The notes under the pieces are model-generated. The model was not told the origin of the DNA. It did no database searches and saw only the letters and a program-made list of their open reading frames with translations. The position numbers were made by a program, and so were the translations under genes. Positions 44,209 through 55,579 of a stretch of DNA of 64,000 nt are shown here, one piece after another (the first letter of the stretch is position 1; the number at the start of each line of letters is the position of its first letter). Source of the stretch: Falciphora oryzae (Eukaryota > Ascomycota > Sordariomycetes > Magnaporthales > Magnaporthaceae); the NCBI GenBank assembly GCA_000733355.1, contig JNVV01000004.1:62001-126000 (forward strand). Direction: 5' to 3'.

Positions 44209-44937
44209 TCAAGACCTTGACCACGCAGCCCACTCTCCGCCCCCTACCGCTGCAGAAAGCAACCCCCAGCGCCAACTACCACCCCTTGTATCCTCCACGC
44301 CCTCAACCCCGCCGCCCTTGTCCCATGCCAGAAACCCCTCAGGCGTTGCCCCGCCCGCAACCCCCGGCGCATGCTGCAGCAGCCCAACCCCGACGCCCAC
44401 CACATCCACCCACTTGCTGCCATCCGCGAGGAAGACGGACGCCGAGCGCGTGCCGCAAAAGTAGCGCTCCACGTGCTGCGAGCTCTTATAGTAGCGTAGC
44501 GTGCCAAGACCGCCATCCTTCCGGCCGCTGGCTTCGTTTTCGTCCACGGCGGCTCTAAGCGTAGCGAGGTCTCGTGGAAATCCGTCGGCGCTGCTCGGGG
44601 CGCTGACCATGACGCAGAGCGGGTCTTCCTTTCCAGGTCCCTGCAAAATAGAAAAGACGAGCAGGTAGAGCAAGAAAAGGCGCGGATGTTCCTAGAAAAG
44701 TCGTACCGCCTGAGCTCGGAGAGGTCGACGCCGCCGTCGCTCAAGGGGTTGCCGATGCAGGGCGGCCAGGTCGTGTCGACAAAGTAGAGGCCGCCCGTCA
44801 TGCGCCGGCACGAGTCGCAGTGGCAGCAGACGGCCCTGAGGGGGCAGCGCCGACTCCGGGACCGAGGCCGTGTAGACGTGAGCGCTGCAGAGGCAGCGTG
44901 CCGTGATGCTGACCTGCTTTGCCGCTTGCTGACCCAT
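44209..44937 (-). pseudogene. GFA/CENP-V-type zinc enzyme gene with two single-base frame lesions
   Basis: Family of glutathione-dependent formaldehyde-activating enzyme-like proteins that bind zinc through cysteine pairs. From ATG 44937 frame 1 gives ITARCLCSAHVYTASVPESALP. The next conserved block, AVCCHCDSCRRMTGGLYF...RYDFSRNIRAFSCSTCSSFLF, is in another frame, and the rest (KEDPLCVMVSAP...RYFCGTRSASVF...VDVVGVGVGLLQ) is back in frame 1. Frames connect if one base is removed from a G5 run (44840-44844) and one added near 44636-44642. No splice sites explain either shift. The second cysteine motif reads FCGTRSA where FCGxC(G/S)A is usual, so a zinc ligand seems lost. About 242 residues. It is either real decay or two errors in homopolymers. 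Confidence 0.65.
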
Positions 44938-45274
44938 GGCGAAAATCGTTGGGCTTCTAGCTGCTGATGGGGTGGTTGCTAAGGACGACGGGCGGGACAA
45001 AAAGGGGGTACACTCAGCCTCCGGGTGTAATGGCCGCTCCTCTCTGATGAGCATGATGTCATCGCAGGCAACACGAAAAGTGCGGGGCCATTGAATGCGA
45101 AATCTCAGGAGAGGCACAAGGGCCGATTGGCTATCCCAAAACGAGAAAACAGAACGATTTATCTTGACTTGTAAAACAGATATTGTACACACCAACAGGT
45201 AGAGGGGGTATATGGGTCATCGTATTTACATGGGGCGCGTGTTTGTACATCCGCCTAGCTCACTCCAGGCCTGC
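44938..45274. other. Intergenic, 337 bp
   Basis: Upstream of the GFA-like gene and 3' flank of mtf1. No feature was seen. Confidence 0.4.
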
Positions 45275-47431
45275 TCATTCCTCCTCGGCATCGTCGCTGG
45301 ATTCCGCAGCGCCGATGAGCTGCTCGTACGTGGGCCGGAACGGCCACCTCATCCAGGCCTCGAGCAACTCCATCCACTGGTCCTGGTTGAGAACGCGCGG
45401 GCAGAGTGCGTCGTTCTTGGCGCCCAGCCCGGCCAGGCCGCTGCCGGCCCTCTCCGGGTCGCGCAGGCTCGGGCATTTGGGTATGACGCCCTCGGCAGCG
45501 CCGTGCCAGACGATACGCATGGCGTCGTCGATGGGCTCGCTGTAACCCCCGCGGAGGAGCATGGACATCATCAGGTCGAACTCCTCGGCCGCGTGCGACG
45601 AGCTGGGGCCCATCTCGCGCAGGCGGTGGTGCATCACCTTGGGCTGCAGGTCCAGCAGCGAGCACGGCACGTTCGGGAAGAACTCGGACTTGTCTACGGC
45701 CAGGGGCTCGAGTGCGCGCCGGTCCCAGTGCAGCACGGGCGGGTCCTGGCTCACGAGCCGCAGGTTGTCGCGCACGAGGCGGAAGAAGTCGTGAAGGAGG
45801 TTCTCGAGCCCGTTCACCCTGTCGTTCCAGGCAAGCTCCCGCGCGGCCAGCTCCTGATCCTCCTCGTCCAGATCCTCGAGGTCCTTCTTCTGCCCGCTCT
45901 TGGCAGCCTCGGTACTGGCATCCGCCGCCTCGCATTCGGCCCTGCGTTTCGCCGCCGCGGCGCGGAGCTGCGAGATGGCGTCGCGCTCGACCAGCAGGGA
46001 GTGGACCTCGGCGGCGCGGCGGGTGTCCCAGTTCGTTCTGCTCTTCAAGTCTTTGAAACGACTCTTCGTCTCGTCCTTGCTGGCTAACGTGAGGTCGCCT
46101 GTTTGGATTTGGTTCAGCTCGTCGAGGTGGCTGCGGAGAATTCTGACGGGGTTTTCGCCGGGCTTAGGGATGGCGATTCCGGCAGCCTCCATGGTGCGCA
46201 CGGTGCGCATCAGCTCCGTCTCCCTGCCAGGGGGCATATCGATGCCAGCGGCGCGCATACGCTGGAGGGTCTTGTGGCCCATGGACAGATCGATGAAGCT
46301 GTCTCTGCAGAAGACGCCATCGGTGCGGGTGACGCCCTCGTCGTACGCGGCGATCTCGTGGATGTACTCTGCGGCGAGCTCGCCGTCGATGGCGGTGCGC
46401 TTGCGGCGCTGCAGAGTGCGGGGCAGCAGGGTGCGCTTCTCGTCGACGCCACACCAGACCAGCATGCGGACGAGCCCATACTTTTGGAAGAGCGAGCGGG
46501 CGGCGATGGAGTGGATGAACTGGTACAGCAGCAGGTTCCCCAGGGAGGCGAAGTGGCCGAGCTTCTTCTTGGGGGAGAAGTTGATGTTGGCGATAACAAG
46601 GAGGGAGTCGTTGCGCTCGGGCGGGGCGTCGCGCTGGCGGGGGACCTGGTGAGGCAGGAATTCGGGGGTCAGGATGCGGCTGAGCTTGGACCAGACGACG
46701 CCGGACTCGGGCACGACGACGGTGCCAGGGCGGCCCAACAGAGGCTGCAGGAACGGGCTGTAGACGGCGTGATCGGGCTCCATCAGGATGTGGGAGCGCG
46801 GCTGCAGGAAGTCGGAGAGGGCGGTGCTGAAGAGGCCGACGCCGGGGTAGAGGTCGATGATGTCGCAGCCCTTGTGGCGCTCCAGCGAGGGCGCCATGTA
46901 GCCTATCACGTCGGCGCAGAGCCTCTCGCTGACGATGTTGACGCGCGAGCTGTCGGCCTTGACGCGCGGGGCCTTGCCGGCATTGCCCTCCTTCGCGGCC
47001 TTCATTAGCCTGTAGGCCTTTGTCCTCTTGTCGACCTTGTTCTCCTTGTCGGCCTCCTGCTCCGCCTTCCTCCTCTGCCTGTCAGCCCTCCTCTCGTCCA
47101 CCGTCATCTTCTTCTTGGCGAGCTTCTCTTCATCAGAAGCGAAGACACTGCGGCGTCGATCGTAGATGCCCGTGGCCACCAGCCGCTCGGCCAGCGGCGT
47201 GCCGGGAATGTAGATATTTTCTTTTTTGCCCTTGCTGCTGGCGAGGCCATCGTCCTCGCCAAGCTGGGCCTCTAGGCCAGGCTCGGGGCTGTCGCTCGTG
47301 GCTGGCGGACTGGCACTCGCAACTGGCGGGCTGGCACTCGTGGTTGACGCCCAGCGGAGGCGTCGCAGCGGAAGCCGGAGCCCCGCGGACACGGAGGCGA
47401 CGGTCCGGACATGGCGAGCAACGGAAAGCAT
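45275..47431 (-). CDS. mtf1: Mitochondrial transcription factor 1 (rRNA adenine dimethylase-fold)
   Basis: Single exon, 718 residues. Mtf1 partners the mitochondrial RNA polymerase at promoters and derives from the KsgA/TFB methyltransferase fold. The N-terminus is a typical mitochondrial presequence (MLSVARHVRTVASVSAGLRLPLRRLRWAS, Arg-rich, no acids). A charged linker with a coiled-coil feel (EEKLAKKKMTVDERRADRQR) follows. The fold shows SERLCADVIGYM, CDIIDLYPGVGLFSTALSDFL (motif I region), HILMEPDHAVYSPFL, NDSLLVIANIN and YQFIHSIAARSLFQKYG. It ends acidic (SSDDAEEE). The ascomycete protein is longer than yeast Mtf1 because of the N- and C-terminal extensions, as seen here. Confidence 0.85.
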   Translation of the reverse strand: MLSVARHVRTVASVSAGLRLPLRRLRWASTTSASPPVASASPPATSDSPEPGLEAQLGEDDGLASSKGKKENIYIPGTPLAERLVATGIYDRRRSVFASDEEKLAKKKMTVDERRADRQRRKAEQEADKENKVDKRTKAYRLMKAAKEGNAGKAPRVKADSSRVNIVSERLCADVIGYMAPSLERHKGCDIIDLYPGVGLFSTALSDFLQPRSHILMEPDHAVYSPFLQPLLGRPGTVVVPESGVVWSKLSRILTPEFLPHQVPRQRDAPPERNDSLLVIANINFSPKKKLGHFASLGNLLLYQFIHSIAARSLFQKYGLVRMLVWCGVDEKRTLLPRTLQRRKRTAIDGELAAEYIHEIAAYDEGVTRTDGVFCRDSFIDLSMGHKTLQRMRAAGIDMPPGRETELMRTVRTMEAAGIAIPKPGENPVRILRSHLDELNQIQTGDLTLASKDETKSRFKDLKSRTNWDTRRAAEVHSLLVERDAISQLRAAAAKRRAECEAADASTEAAKSGQKKDLEDLDEEDQELAARELAWNDRVNGLENLLHDFFRLVRDNLRLVSQDPPVLHWDRRALEPLAVDKSEFFPNVPCSLLDLQPKVMHHRLREMGPSSSHAAEEFDLMMSMLLRGGYSEPIDDAMRIVWHGAAEGVIPKCPSLRDPERAGSGLAGLGAKNDALCPRVLNQDQWMELLEAWMRWPFRPTYEQLIGAAESSDDAEEE

Positions 47432-48505
47432 CGACCTGCGTTGCTAGCGGCGGCTGGCGTGGGACATTGACCGAGGAAGGGGGTGGAGGTCGTGGCTTGC
47501 TGAGACTCGTCCCGCAGCAGAACCAACAGAGTATTTTTTGCGAGCAGGGATTCTGCCGCCATGAATCTCTCACCGCCCACCCCACGCCGTCCAAAACCGG
47601 GGTTCTAGCGCAAGTTTAGACAGGGATCTTTCAGAGGCGGTTTTTCGGCAGTTGACGTGTTTGTTGATGGCAATCTCGGCCGACATCTGGCAGTTTGTCC
47701 ACTCGGTGTCGCCATGTTGATTCTTTTCTTCGAGTGCCCGATGCAGACAGAACTCAATTGAAGCCAGCCTTGCCTCGTCAAGACCTCAATTGCATCTAGC
47801 TGAAAAGCAAGTTGATCAATGTCTCGAGCGAGCGCTGCCTCGGCATCTCCCCCATGCGGGATCTGGTTTTCCCATCCATCGGCACCCGTCATCAAATCAG
47901 CGCCATCTGCCGTGTCTGCCCAGAGCGGATAAAGAGTCGCAGGGTCTTTCTGGGGCGTGCCACGCCGCTGCATGGGGGCCTCGAAGCCTCGGCTGGGCCC
48001 CCCGAACCCAGCCAGCCAACCAGCGGCGAGTCAACCCCCTGAACTTGGCCTGTCCTCCACTTGCCAACCCCTCAGTTCACTCAGCCGTCCTCGCAATTGA
48101 CATGCAATGCCGTGCGTCACCCGCACGGCCGGGTCGGCGCTGCTGATGTTCGCCGAGCAACCGTGGCCGGGGTCAGGCAGACGGGGACCGCAGCTGGGGA
48201 CCACAGATGTGCCATCCTGTCCCGGTTGGCCATGTCTGGGCCGACGTTATGAAGGGCGGGACCAAGTGAGTGAGGGGGCACGAGGAGGGGAGGGGAAAGG
48301 GGCAAAGAGACAAGAAAAAAGGAGCCCTATTTACCCGCCACTTACCCGCCTCTACCCTCTCCTTCGTGTGCCGGTTTCTCTTCTTCAAGCGAAGAAATCT
48401 ATTTGACATTGTGTTTCTCGCTCTGTTTGCTGGCTTAGTAGACATAAACACAAGCATCACCAACCACCTCCTCCCTCCCTCGGTTAGTCCTACACCACCA
48501 CCACC
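47432..48505. other. Intergenic, 1.07 kb, divergent promoters
   Basis: Serves mtf1 and the MetE-like gene. A short CACCACCACC leader precedes ATG 48506. No other gene was recognised. Confidence 0.5.
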
Positions 48506-49651
48506 ATGCCTCTCCCCCGCGGCGTCTACCGGGCCGACCAGGTCGGCTCGTTCCTCCGCCCCAAGGAGGTGCTGGCGGCGCGCGAGGCCGCGTCCAAGGG
48601 CGAGATCACCCGCGAGCAGCTGCGCGAGGTCGAGAACAGGCACATCGCCGACGTGGCCACCTCCCAGATCGCCAACGGCCTGCGCGCCGTCACCGACGGC
48701 GAGTACCGCCGCGCCTGGTTCCACATCGACTTCCTCGTCAACCTCGACGGCGTCGCCCACATCACCGACGGCAACATGCCCTCCACCAACGTCACCACCC
48801 ACGGCGTCACCCCGCCCAAGCTGGCCGTCGTCGGCAAGCTGGGCCACCCGCGGCCCGTCCAGGTCGACGACTTCAACCACCTCGAGGCCCAGATCCCGGC
48901 TGACAAGAAGAGCTCAGTCACCACAAAGGTCTGCATCCCCAGCCCGACCATGGTCCACTTCCGCGGCGGCCGCGACGCCATCGACAAGGACGCCTACCCG
49001 ACCCTGGAGCCCTTTTTCGACGACCTCGTCGCCGTCTACCGCGCCGAGATCCGCGACCTGTACGCCGCCGGCTGCCGCTTCCTGCAGCTCGACGACACCA
49101 ACCTGGCCTACCTGTGCGACCCGGGCATGCGCAGCGAGGCCGCCGCCCGCCACGGTGACCCCAACGCCCTGGCCGAGCAGTACGCCGACCTCATCAACCG
49201 CGCCATCGCCGAGCGGCCCTCCGACATGGTCATCGGCATCCACCTGTGCCGCGGCAACTACCGCTCCCAGTGGTTCGCCCAGGGCGGCTACGAGCCCGTG
49301 GCCGAGGTCCTCTTTAAAAAGCTGAACGTCGACGTCTACTTCCTCGAGTTCGACGACCCCCGCTCCGGAGACTTCTCGCCCCTGCGCCACCTGCCCGCCG
49401 ACAAGACGGTTGTGCTGGGCGTCATGAGCAGCAAGAAGGCCGGGCTCGACGACGAGGCCGACATTGTGAGCCGCCTCAACGAGGCCGCCAGCCACTGCCC
49501 GCGCGGCCTCGACCAGCTGTGCCTGTCGCACCAGTGCGGCTTCAGCTCCACCGTCGAGGGCAACGACCTGACCGAGGAGCAGCAGTGGGCCAAGGTCCGC
49601 CTCGAGGTCGAGATAGCCAAGAAGGTGTGGGGGGAGGACCTGTCCAAGTAA
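48506..49651 (+). CDS. MetE C-terminal-type (cobalamin-independent methionine synthase-like) protein
   Basis: Single exon, 381 residues, corresponding to the catalytic C-terminal barrel of cobalamin-independent methionine synthase without the N-terminal half. Blocks seen: RADQVGSFLRP, VTDGEYRRAWFHIDFL, CIPSPTMVHFRGG, FLQLDDTNLAYL, IHLCRGNYRS (zinc-binding His and Cys), FLEFDDPRSGDF and LSHQCGFSS (zinc-binding Cys). Stand-alone proteins of this kind are common in fungi. They probably transfer methyl groups between small thiols or other donors; the substrate is not known and folate-dependent methionine synthesis is unlikely without the N-domain. Very strong C-ending codon bias suggests good expression. 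Confidence 0.88.
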   Translation: MPLPRGVYRADQVGSFLRPKEVLAAREAASKGEITREQLREVENRHIADVATSQIANGLRAVTDGEYRRAWFHIDFLVNLDGVAHITDGNMPSTNVTTHGVTPPKLAVVGKLGHPRPVQVDDFNHLEAQIPADKKSSVTTKVCIPSPTMVHFRGGRDAIDKDAYPTLEPFFDDLVAVYRAEIRDLYAAGCRFLQLDDTNLAYLCDPGMRSEAAARHGDPNALAEQYADLINRAIAERPSDMVIGIHLCRGNYRSQWFAQGGYEPVAEVLFKKLNVDVYFLEFDDPRSGDFSPLRHLPADKTVVLGVMSSKKAGLDDEADIVSRLNEAASHCPRGLDQLCLSHQCGFSSTVEGNDLTEEQQWAKVRLEVEIAKKVWGEDLSK

Positions 49652-51973
49652 GAGCGATGAGTGTATATATTAGCGGTGCATCAACAGCCAGCGACCACAT
49701 CATATCATAGGGGATACCCAGCGGCGCGCAGAAAATGCGAGGCGGAGGGGACTGTACATAGAAAGAGGGCATTCGCTCGATCAAGCCGCTCAACCGGCAG
49801 ATTCTTGGGAAGGGGATTAAAAAAAAATTCCGAAAGCACTTTTATTGTGACACGAGATATGACTTGGAAGACGAAGTTTGACTCGACCCGCATATGTCCG
49901 ATGGCGTCGAGGCATTCCAGATCACCGCTAGACCCAGCCTTCCCTTCCGTCGAGACCACCATAGTTCGTCTGTTGCTCGAGTCGGGCGCTGACGTTGAGC
50001 CCCTTATCATCTCTATATCCACCCAGATTATGTCCGCCCCGGCCCCAATCAAGCGCGTTCAGAGCAACCAGCCGTCGGTCCTCCCGTATCCTCAAGTCCC
50101 CGGTCGAGGAGCCCGGCCAACGATCATAGTTGGATGTGTTTACCTGGTACCTGAGGGAGGACTCGTAGAGACAGTTATGTAGAGCGATCCTTCAGGCCAA
50201 CCTTGCCTTCATACCCTCACCTTACTCCAACCGCAGGAGGCATTACACGCCTAAAATCCCACCCACCCCTCCTGCGCTCCAACCGCATCACCCTCAAACG
50301 GCATATGCAGGTACGAGAGCCACGAGCACTTTCCGCCCGGCCCAAGAGCTCGTGACCCCTGAGGAAAACAAGCAACACCGAGCCCGCTGACACGACGCAC
50401 CGCACAGACGCAGCGATCCAAGGCCCAGCCCCATGTGGCAACTCCAGCAGTTCAGGGCGCCCGCCCACATCCCTTAATGACGACCCCTGTTTACCCTGCT
50501 GGGTGGAACGTTCTTTTTGAGGAGAACTAGGAATAGGACAAAAGGAGGCTCTCATTATATCTTGTCTGTATTATGTGGTATCTGGGTTGTAGAATGGCAT
50601 CCTACGGTGGTCGATTTTTTTTTTCTTCCTCCCGAGGCGCCACTTTCCACGCGGCCTCCTCGCTCTGCAAATGCAGACTTCGGCCCATCGAGGAGTTAGT
50701 CACCGTCTGATCATGGCATCTTCCTTCACCTTGGAGAGCGGCGTCCGTCTCAGGTATGGCCCTCGCTTTCTTTCCCTGCCTTGCCCGTACTCTTTGCCAG
50801 ACGTAGCCCACGGGTTCCTTCGGCCACTTATTCACCTCCTTTGCTGAGAGCGACGCCTCGACTCGACAAGAGGTAAAAAGCCATCCACCGCCACACCTCC
50901 ACATTTTCCCTCATGTCGTTTTAATTTCCCACCGTCACTGAACCCTCCCGTTTTAGATTTCAACCTTACCTCGTCGTCCAATGTGGCGCCTCCTGGCAAG
51001 GCTGCAGGGAGCCTCCATGCTTTGGACGCCACTCTACCCACCGTGACCTGTTTCGGCTTTCCTACTCGATTCCCAGCAGGCAAACAAAATGGGGCTACAA
51101 TGGCCACAGCTGCTACCAAGTACCGGCGCAAGGGGTGTATCAAATATAGAACCTTGACCCGGATGTTCTGCGGAAAGACGCGGCCAAAACTATGTAGCAA
51201 ACGCTGGGACCGGTATCACACTGATCTTCTTTACCACTGTCTCCCCTTTTCCTTTGCTCCTTTGCGGCGCTTCTGTGGCTGCCACGCAAAACCAGCCAGC
51301 TCGCCCCCGTTCCACGTTAAATCTTGGGGTAACGAGCCGAGTCTTTCCCATGCGTACTGGCTCGATTCAGGACTCTGGCTCCATCCCCGTTGGATCCCCA
51401 ACTTTATACTACAAGCTTCGGCCGGTCTTCGCAAGCCCAGCCCTCCAAGGCTGGGGGATCGAAACTCCCGGGGAAGAAATACAGGATAGGAAGAGTAAGA
51501 GCACATGCCATCCATCCATCCCTGGAGGTAGAGTTTCGAGGATCACCGTTACCTTCCTTGCAGGCGTCTCCGCCGTCCGTTGATATGCCGTTAGTCCCTC
51601 TGCTGCTCTGCGTTCCTTCTTCCCACCCCTCTTTCGACCGCCAAACGCCGTAGCTGGCCGTGATCTTCTTTGAAGCCTCAGTCGTTTTCTGCCGCCTGAT
51701 GCCCGGGCCTGAGCATCGTCTCCGCCTTGAGGGCCTGTTCACCCGAGTCATCCTCGCTCGACTACTGGCCGGTTAACTTTGAAGCCCGGATCCTGTGTGT
51801 TCTTTTCGATGACGATCGCAAGGTAACGTGTTGGCTGTGTGTTCTGCAAACCCAACTAGTTGCTGATAAGTTGCCCGTGTTAGAGCAGAGTATCGACGGG
51901 ACTAGCCAGGCGACCATCATCCACCTCTCCACCCACTGGCTCGGGTTAGATAAAACCACCGCTAATATCCGTC
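49652..51973. other. Intergenic, 2.3 kb
   Basis: No gene supported. A short ankyrin-like peptide trace (TTIVRLLLESGADVEP, 49955-50002) is the only coding-like hint. The region 50600-51970 contains pyrimidine-rich stretches that may be the long leader of the GT90 gene. Confidence 0.45.
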
Positions 51974-54199
51974 ATGACATTGGGGGGCCGATCGCTGTCA
52001 GTGGCCGCCAAGACTATGCTCTCCCCGACCTTCCGACGACCCCACAGGCCATCATCGGTCGTCAGGATAGTCGGCATGGCCGTTGTCCTCGTAATCTGCC
52101 TCTACTACCTCGAAGGGACGTCTCGGCAGTCGTACCTGAGGACATATAGGTTCGCAGAAAGTGCTGGAGGGGGGCAGAAGAGCAGAGACCAGACATGGAG
52201 ATATGATGAAAAGAAGGGACTGGGGCCAAGGCCACCACAGCAGCCGCTGCTGCGCGGGCCTGAGCAGCCGGCGACGCTGCCCACCAGCAGCGAGGGCAAG
52301 GCGGACCACCCGATCGACCGGCTGATGCGGGATGCAGACGCGCGGTTCGACGCCATGCTGGCACGGGAGTCGCACAGCATCGAGGAGGCGGCGGTGCGGT
52401 ACCGGGAGCGCCGTGGCCGGCACCCACCGCCGGGCTTCGACGTGTGGTACAAGTACGCGTGGGCTAACCACGCCGTCGTGGTCGAGGAGTTCTGGGACCA
52501 GATCTACCACGATCTGGAGCCGTTCTGGGCCATGGACCCCAGACAGATCCGCAAGGAGGCCTGGGACTTTGAGATGACCATCAACGTGCGCAACGGCTCC
52601 GCGAGCTCGGGCAGCGACTGGTTCTGGACCGTAATCTGGGTCGACATGCTCCGGCACATCGAGCAACTCCTGCCCGACATGGACATACCGCTTAACGCTA
52701 TGGACGAGCCGCGCATTGTCACGCCGTGGGAGCAGGTGGATAAGTACATGGCCGAAGCGGCCAAGACGCGCAAGCTGTTTGATCCAAAGGAGGCAGAGAA
52801 GAACTTTAAGTCTTTGCCGGTGGGCGGTCAGGGGTCAGATCGCACGGCGATGGCGGAGGCCAAGCATTGGGAGCAAAGTGGTGAGTGGCTGACAGCACGG
52901 CTAGCCGTTCGGACAGACATTGCGCTTGCAAGCCAGGAGCAGCCAACTGATTTGATTCCTCTGTGACACGCAGGGTCCTATTGGGACATCGCCCGCCGGG
53001 GCTGCCACCCAGATTCGCCAGCGCGCAAGACGCCGTCGCTGTCCTCGTTCGACCACGCGCCCGAGATCGACAGTAGCAATACTGCGCCGCACATGTACCG
53101 CGGATTCGTGTCAAACACGACACTGGCGACTTCGCCGTGCCATCAACCGGACATGCGGGGCTTGCACGGCTCCTTCATAGAGCCGCTGACACTGGCGTCA
53201 ACCAAGACGCTGTTCCCGCTGTTCGGCGGCAGCAAGCTCGGGATCAACAACGAAATCCTCCTGCCGGCACCCATGTACTGGAGCCGCGACGACCGGTTCG
53301 AGGCAGGCCAGGGGTCGGCCGCGGATACGCCATGGGACATCAAGCACAGCCGGGCGTTTTGGCGCGGCGTCGCCACGGGCGGACAGTCTCGGGAGAACAA
53401 CTGGCGTGGCTTCCAACGCCACCGGTTCGTGGCCATGAACAACGCGACGCAGCTGCGGTTTGCCGAAGATGAAAGAAAGAAGAGAACGATGGCAGGGAAG
53501 GAAAATAGCCGCAGCGACAGCAGAAGCAGACGCCACTCGTCCCGGGCGACACCCCCAGAGCCGTGGGCGGGCAACTTTGCGGCGCCGGACGAGGGTTACG
53601 GGCTGGCGGCGCAGGCGGACGGGCGGCTGGGGGAGTGGACGACGGGGTGGTCGGACACGGCCTTCATGGACCTCAACTGCCGGCCCGAGCCCGAGGCGCA
53701 CAACGAGTGCCACTACACGTCGCCCTATTTCTCGGTGGTAGCCGGGGTGGCGCTGGACGACATGTTCAGCCACAAGTACCTGCCCGACGTGGACGGCAAC
53801 AGCTTCAGCGGGCGGTACCTGTCGTTCCTGCGCAGCACGAGCCTGCCCATCAAGGCGACCATGTTCCGCGAGTGGCACGACAGCCGGCTGGTGGCGTGGC
53901 GGCACTTTGTGCCCATGGACACGCGCATGGGCGACTGGCACGCCATCATGGAGTACTTTGTCGGCTACGCGGGCCCCAAGGGCGGCGGCAGCGGGCGGCG
54001 GGCGTTTGCGCACGACGCGCAGGCCGGGAAGATGGCGACGGCGGGACGCGAGTGGGCAGAGCGGGTGCTACGGCGCGAGGACATGCTTGTCTACGTGCTG
54101 CGGCTGCTGCTCGAGTACGCGCGCGTCAGCGACGAGCGGCGCGAGCGCATGGGCTTTGTCGACGATCTGCTGGCGCCAGACAGGCCGCGTGACGGCTGA
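51974..54199 (+). CDS. Glycosyltransferase family 90 (Cap10-like), type II Golgi membrane protein
   Basis: Exons 51974..52880 and 52974..54199, with a 93-bp GTGAGT...CGCAG intron; 710 residues. A TM anchor (IVGMAVVLVICLYYL) near residue 33 follows a short Arg-rich cytosolic tail; the start at the second ATG (52016) would also keep it. The stem region precedes WYKYAWANHAVVVEEF. The GT90 catalytic part shows HAPEIDSSNTAPH, MYWSRDDRF, SRAFWRGVATGG, NWRGFQRHRFV, KYLPDVDGNSFSGRYLSFL and FREWHDSRLVAWRHFVPMD. GT90 members transfer xylose to glycans (Cryptococcus Cxt1, Cap10), probably in the Golgi. An insertion of charged repeats (KENSRSDSRSRRHSSR) interrupts the domain. Confidence 0.9.
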
Positions 54200-55579
54200 G
54201 TTCGATGGTGTGGTGTTTGCCACCCTACCTGCGGTGTCGTCCAGGGATCGTCCATTGCGGCGACTCTGGGAAGAGGTCATGTGCAATAGTGTTATGTAAA
54301 AAGAAATGCCCAACAGGCGAAGGCGTCGGTTCGGAAGCTGAGGTGCTGAGCCACGTGCAATTGGACGTTGTCGGCTTCAATTTTCTGCACCGTGCGGTTA
54401 TGGCTACCGTCGGCTGCACTCGGTCACTGGAAGCGGAATGCCGTCATCACTTGCAGGGGTGCAGCCCACCACCACCAGCTGCTCCTTCCCACCACACAGC
54501 GTTGCACCCAGGGCCGTATGCAAACGTCAATCAATCGAGCCGACCGCTTCCAGAACAGACAGAGCTTCTTTCGGGACTCAATGTCCGCAGATCAAGGCTG
54601 TGGCCATGTGAACGAGACGGCAGCCGGGATTTGCACACGTTTCCACCTTGTTTTGCCGGCATGGGTCCCCGGCTAAGGTCTCGATACGGTTTCTTCCGGC
54701 TGCGCTGGGTAGGGCAATTGAATTGATTCAATCTGGAGCTCAACCACCCGCTGATTGACGCGCGTGAGAATTTGAACAGATACTGCGTGCCGCCATCACA
54801 TAAGCACCAGCCCAGAAAGCGACTCGACAAGACCGCAGACAATCGAGTCAGCATCCTGTCGACGCTGCATCTGCCGAGTCGCTCTCTCGCGGGCCCTGGC
54901 CTCGGCCACAATGCGTTACCACAAATGTGACACACTGCTTCGGGCCACCTGCACTTAGGGGTAAGGTCGGTCTGCCTGCGTGGCTTGTACCTGCACTTAG
55001 GGGGAAAGCGCCGTGATGGGTCGCCGTCCTTGGTCCACCTACAGTGGCCACCGCACTGGCGGCTGGGCCCCACCGTCACGGGCCAGCCCCGGCTGAGCTC
55101 CATCGATCGAATGCCGCCGTCGAGAGGGCTTGGCCCGACGCCCTTGCAAACGCCCACCACGCCGCGGCGCCCGTCAGCTTCGAGCCTGCTCCCCGGCCTA
55201 TTACTCCCTCACCTCTCCCACCCCAGCTGGACCCTCAACCCCTCGTCCTTCCCATGCTATTGCGCACACGGCATTTATACTAGATAATACGTGTGTACCC
55301 TGGTCCAGCTTCAGACAGCCTCTGTCTCTGCCCTCCCTTCTCCCGCCAAAAGCAGCTAGAAGCTCGCCCCGGCGACCTTGTCTCTGCCTCTTTGTTCTCC
55401 ATATTTTGCCTCGCTTTGTCTCACCTACCCGCTGTCAGTCTCGTCCGCGGACCTGCGATCTCCCGACCCTGCCGACTAGTGTCCCCAGCCTGTATCAGGA
55501 CTGACTGGTGCCTCGCACTCGTCGTTCCGCCAAATCCGAAATATCCCTATATCAGTGATCACTCTGTCGCGTGCCCCCA
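54200..55579. other. Intergenic, 1.38 kb with a pyrimidine-rich arginase leader
   Basis: No gene supported. The final 350 bp before ATG 55580 are C/T-rich, as in long fungal 5' leaders. A TTTATACT element near 55274 may be a weak TATA. Confidence 0.45.
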
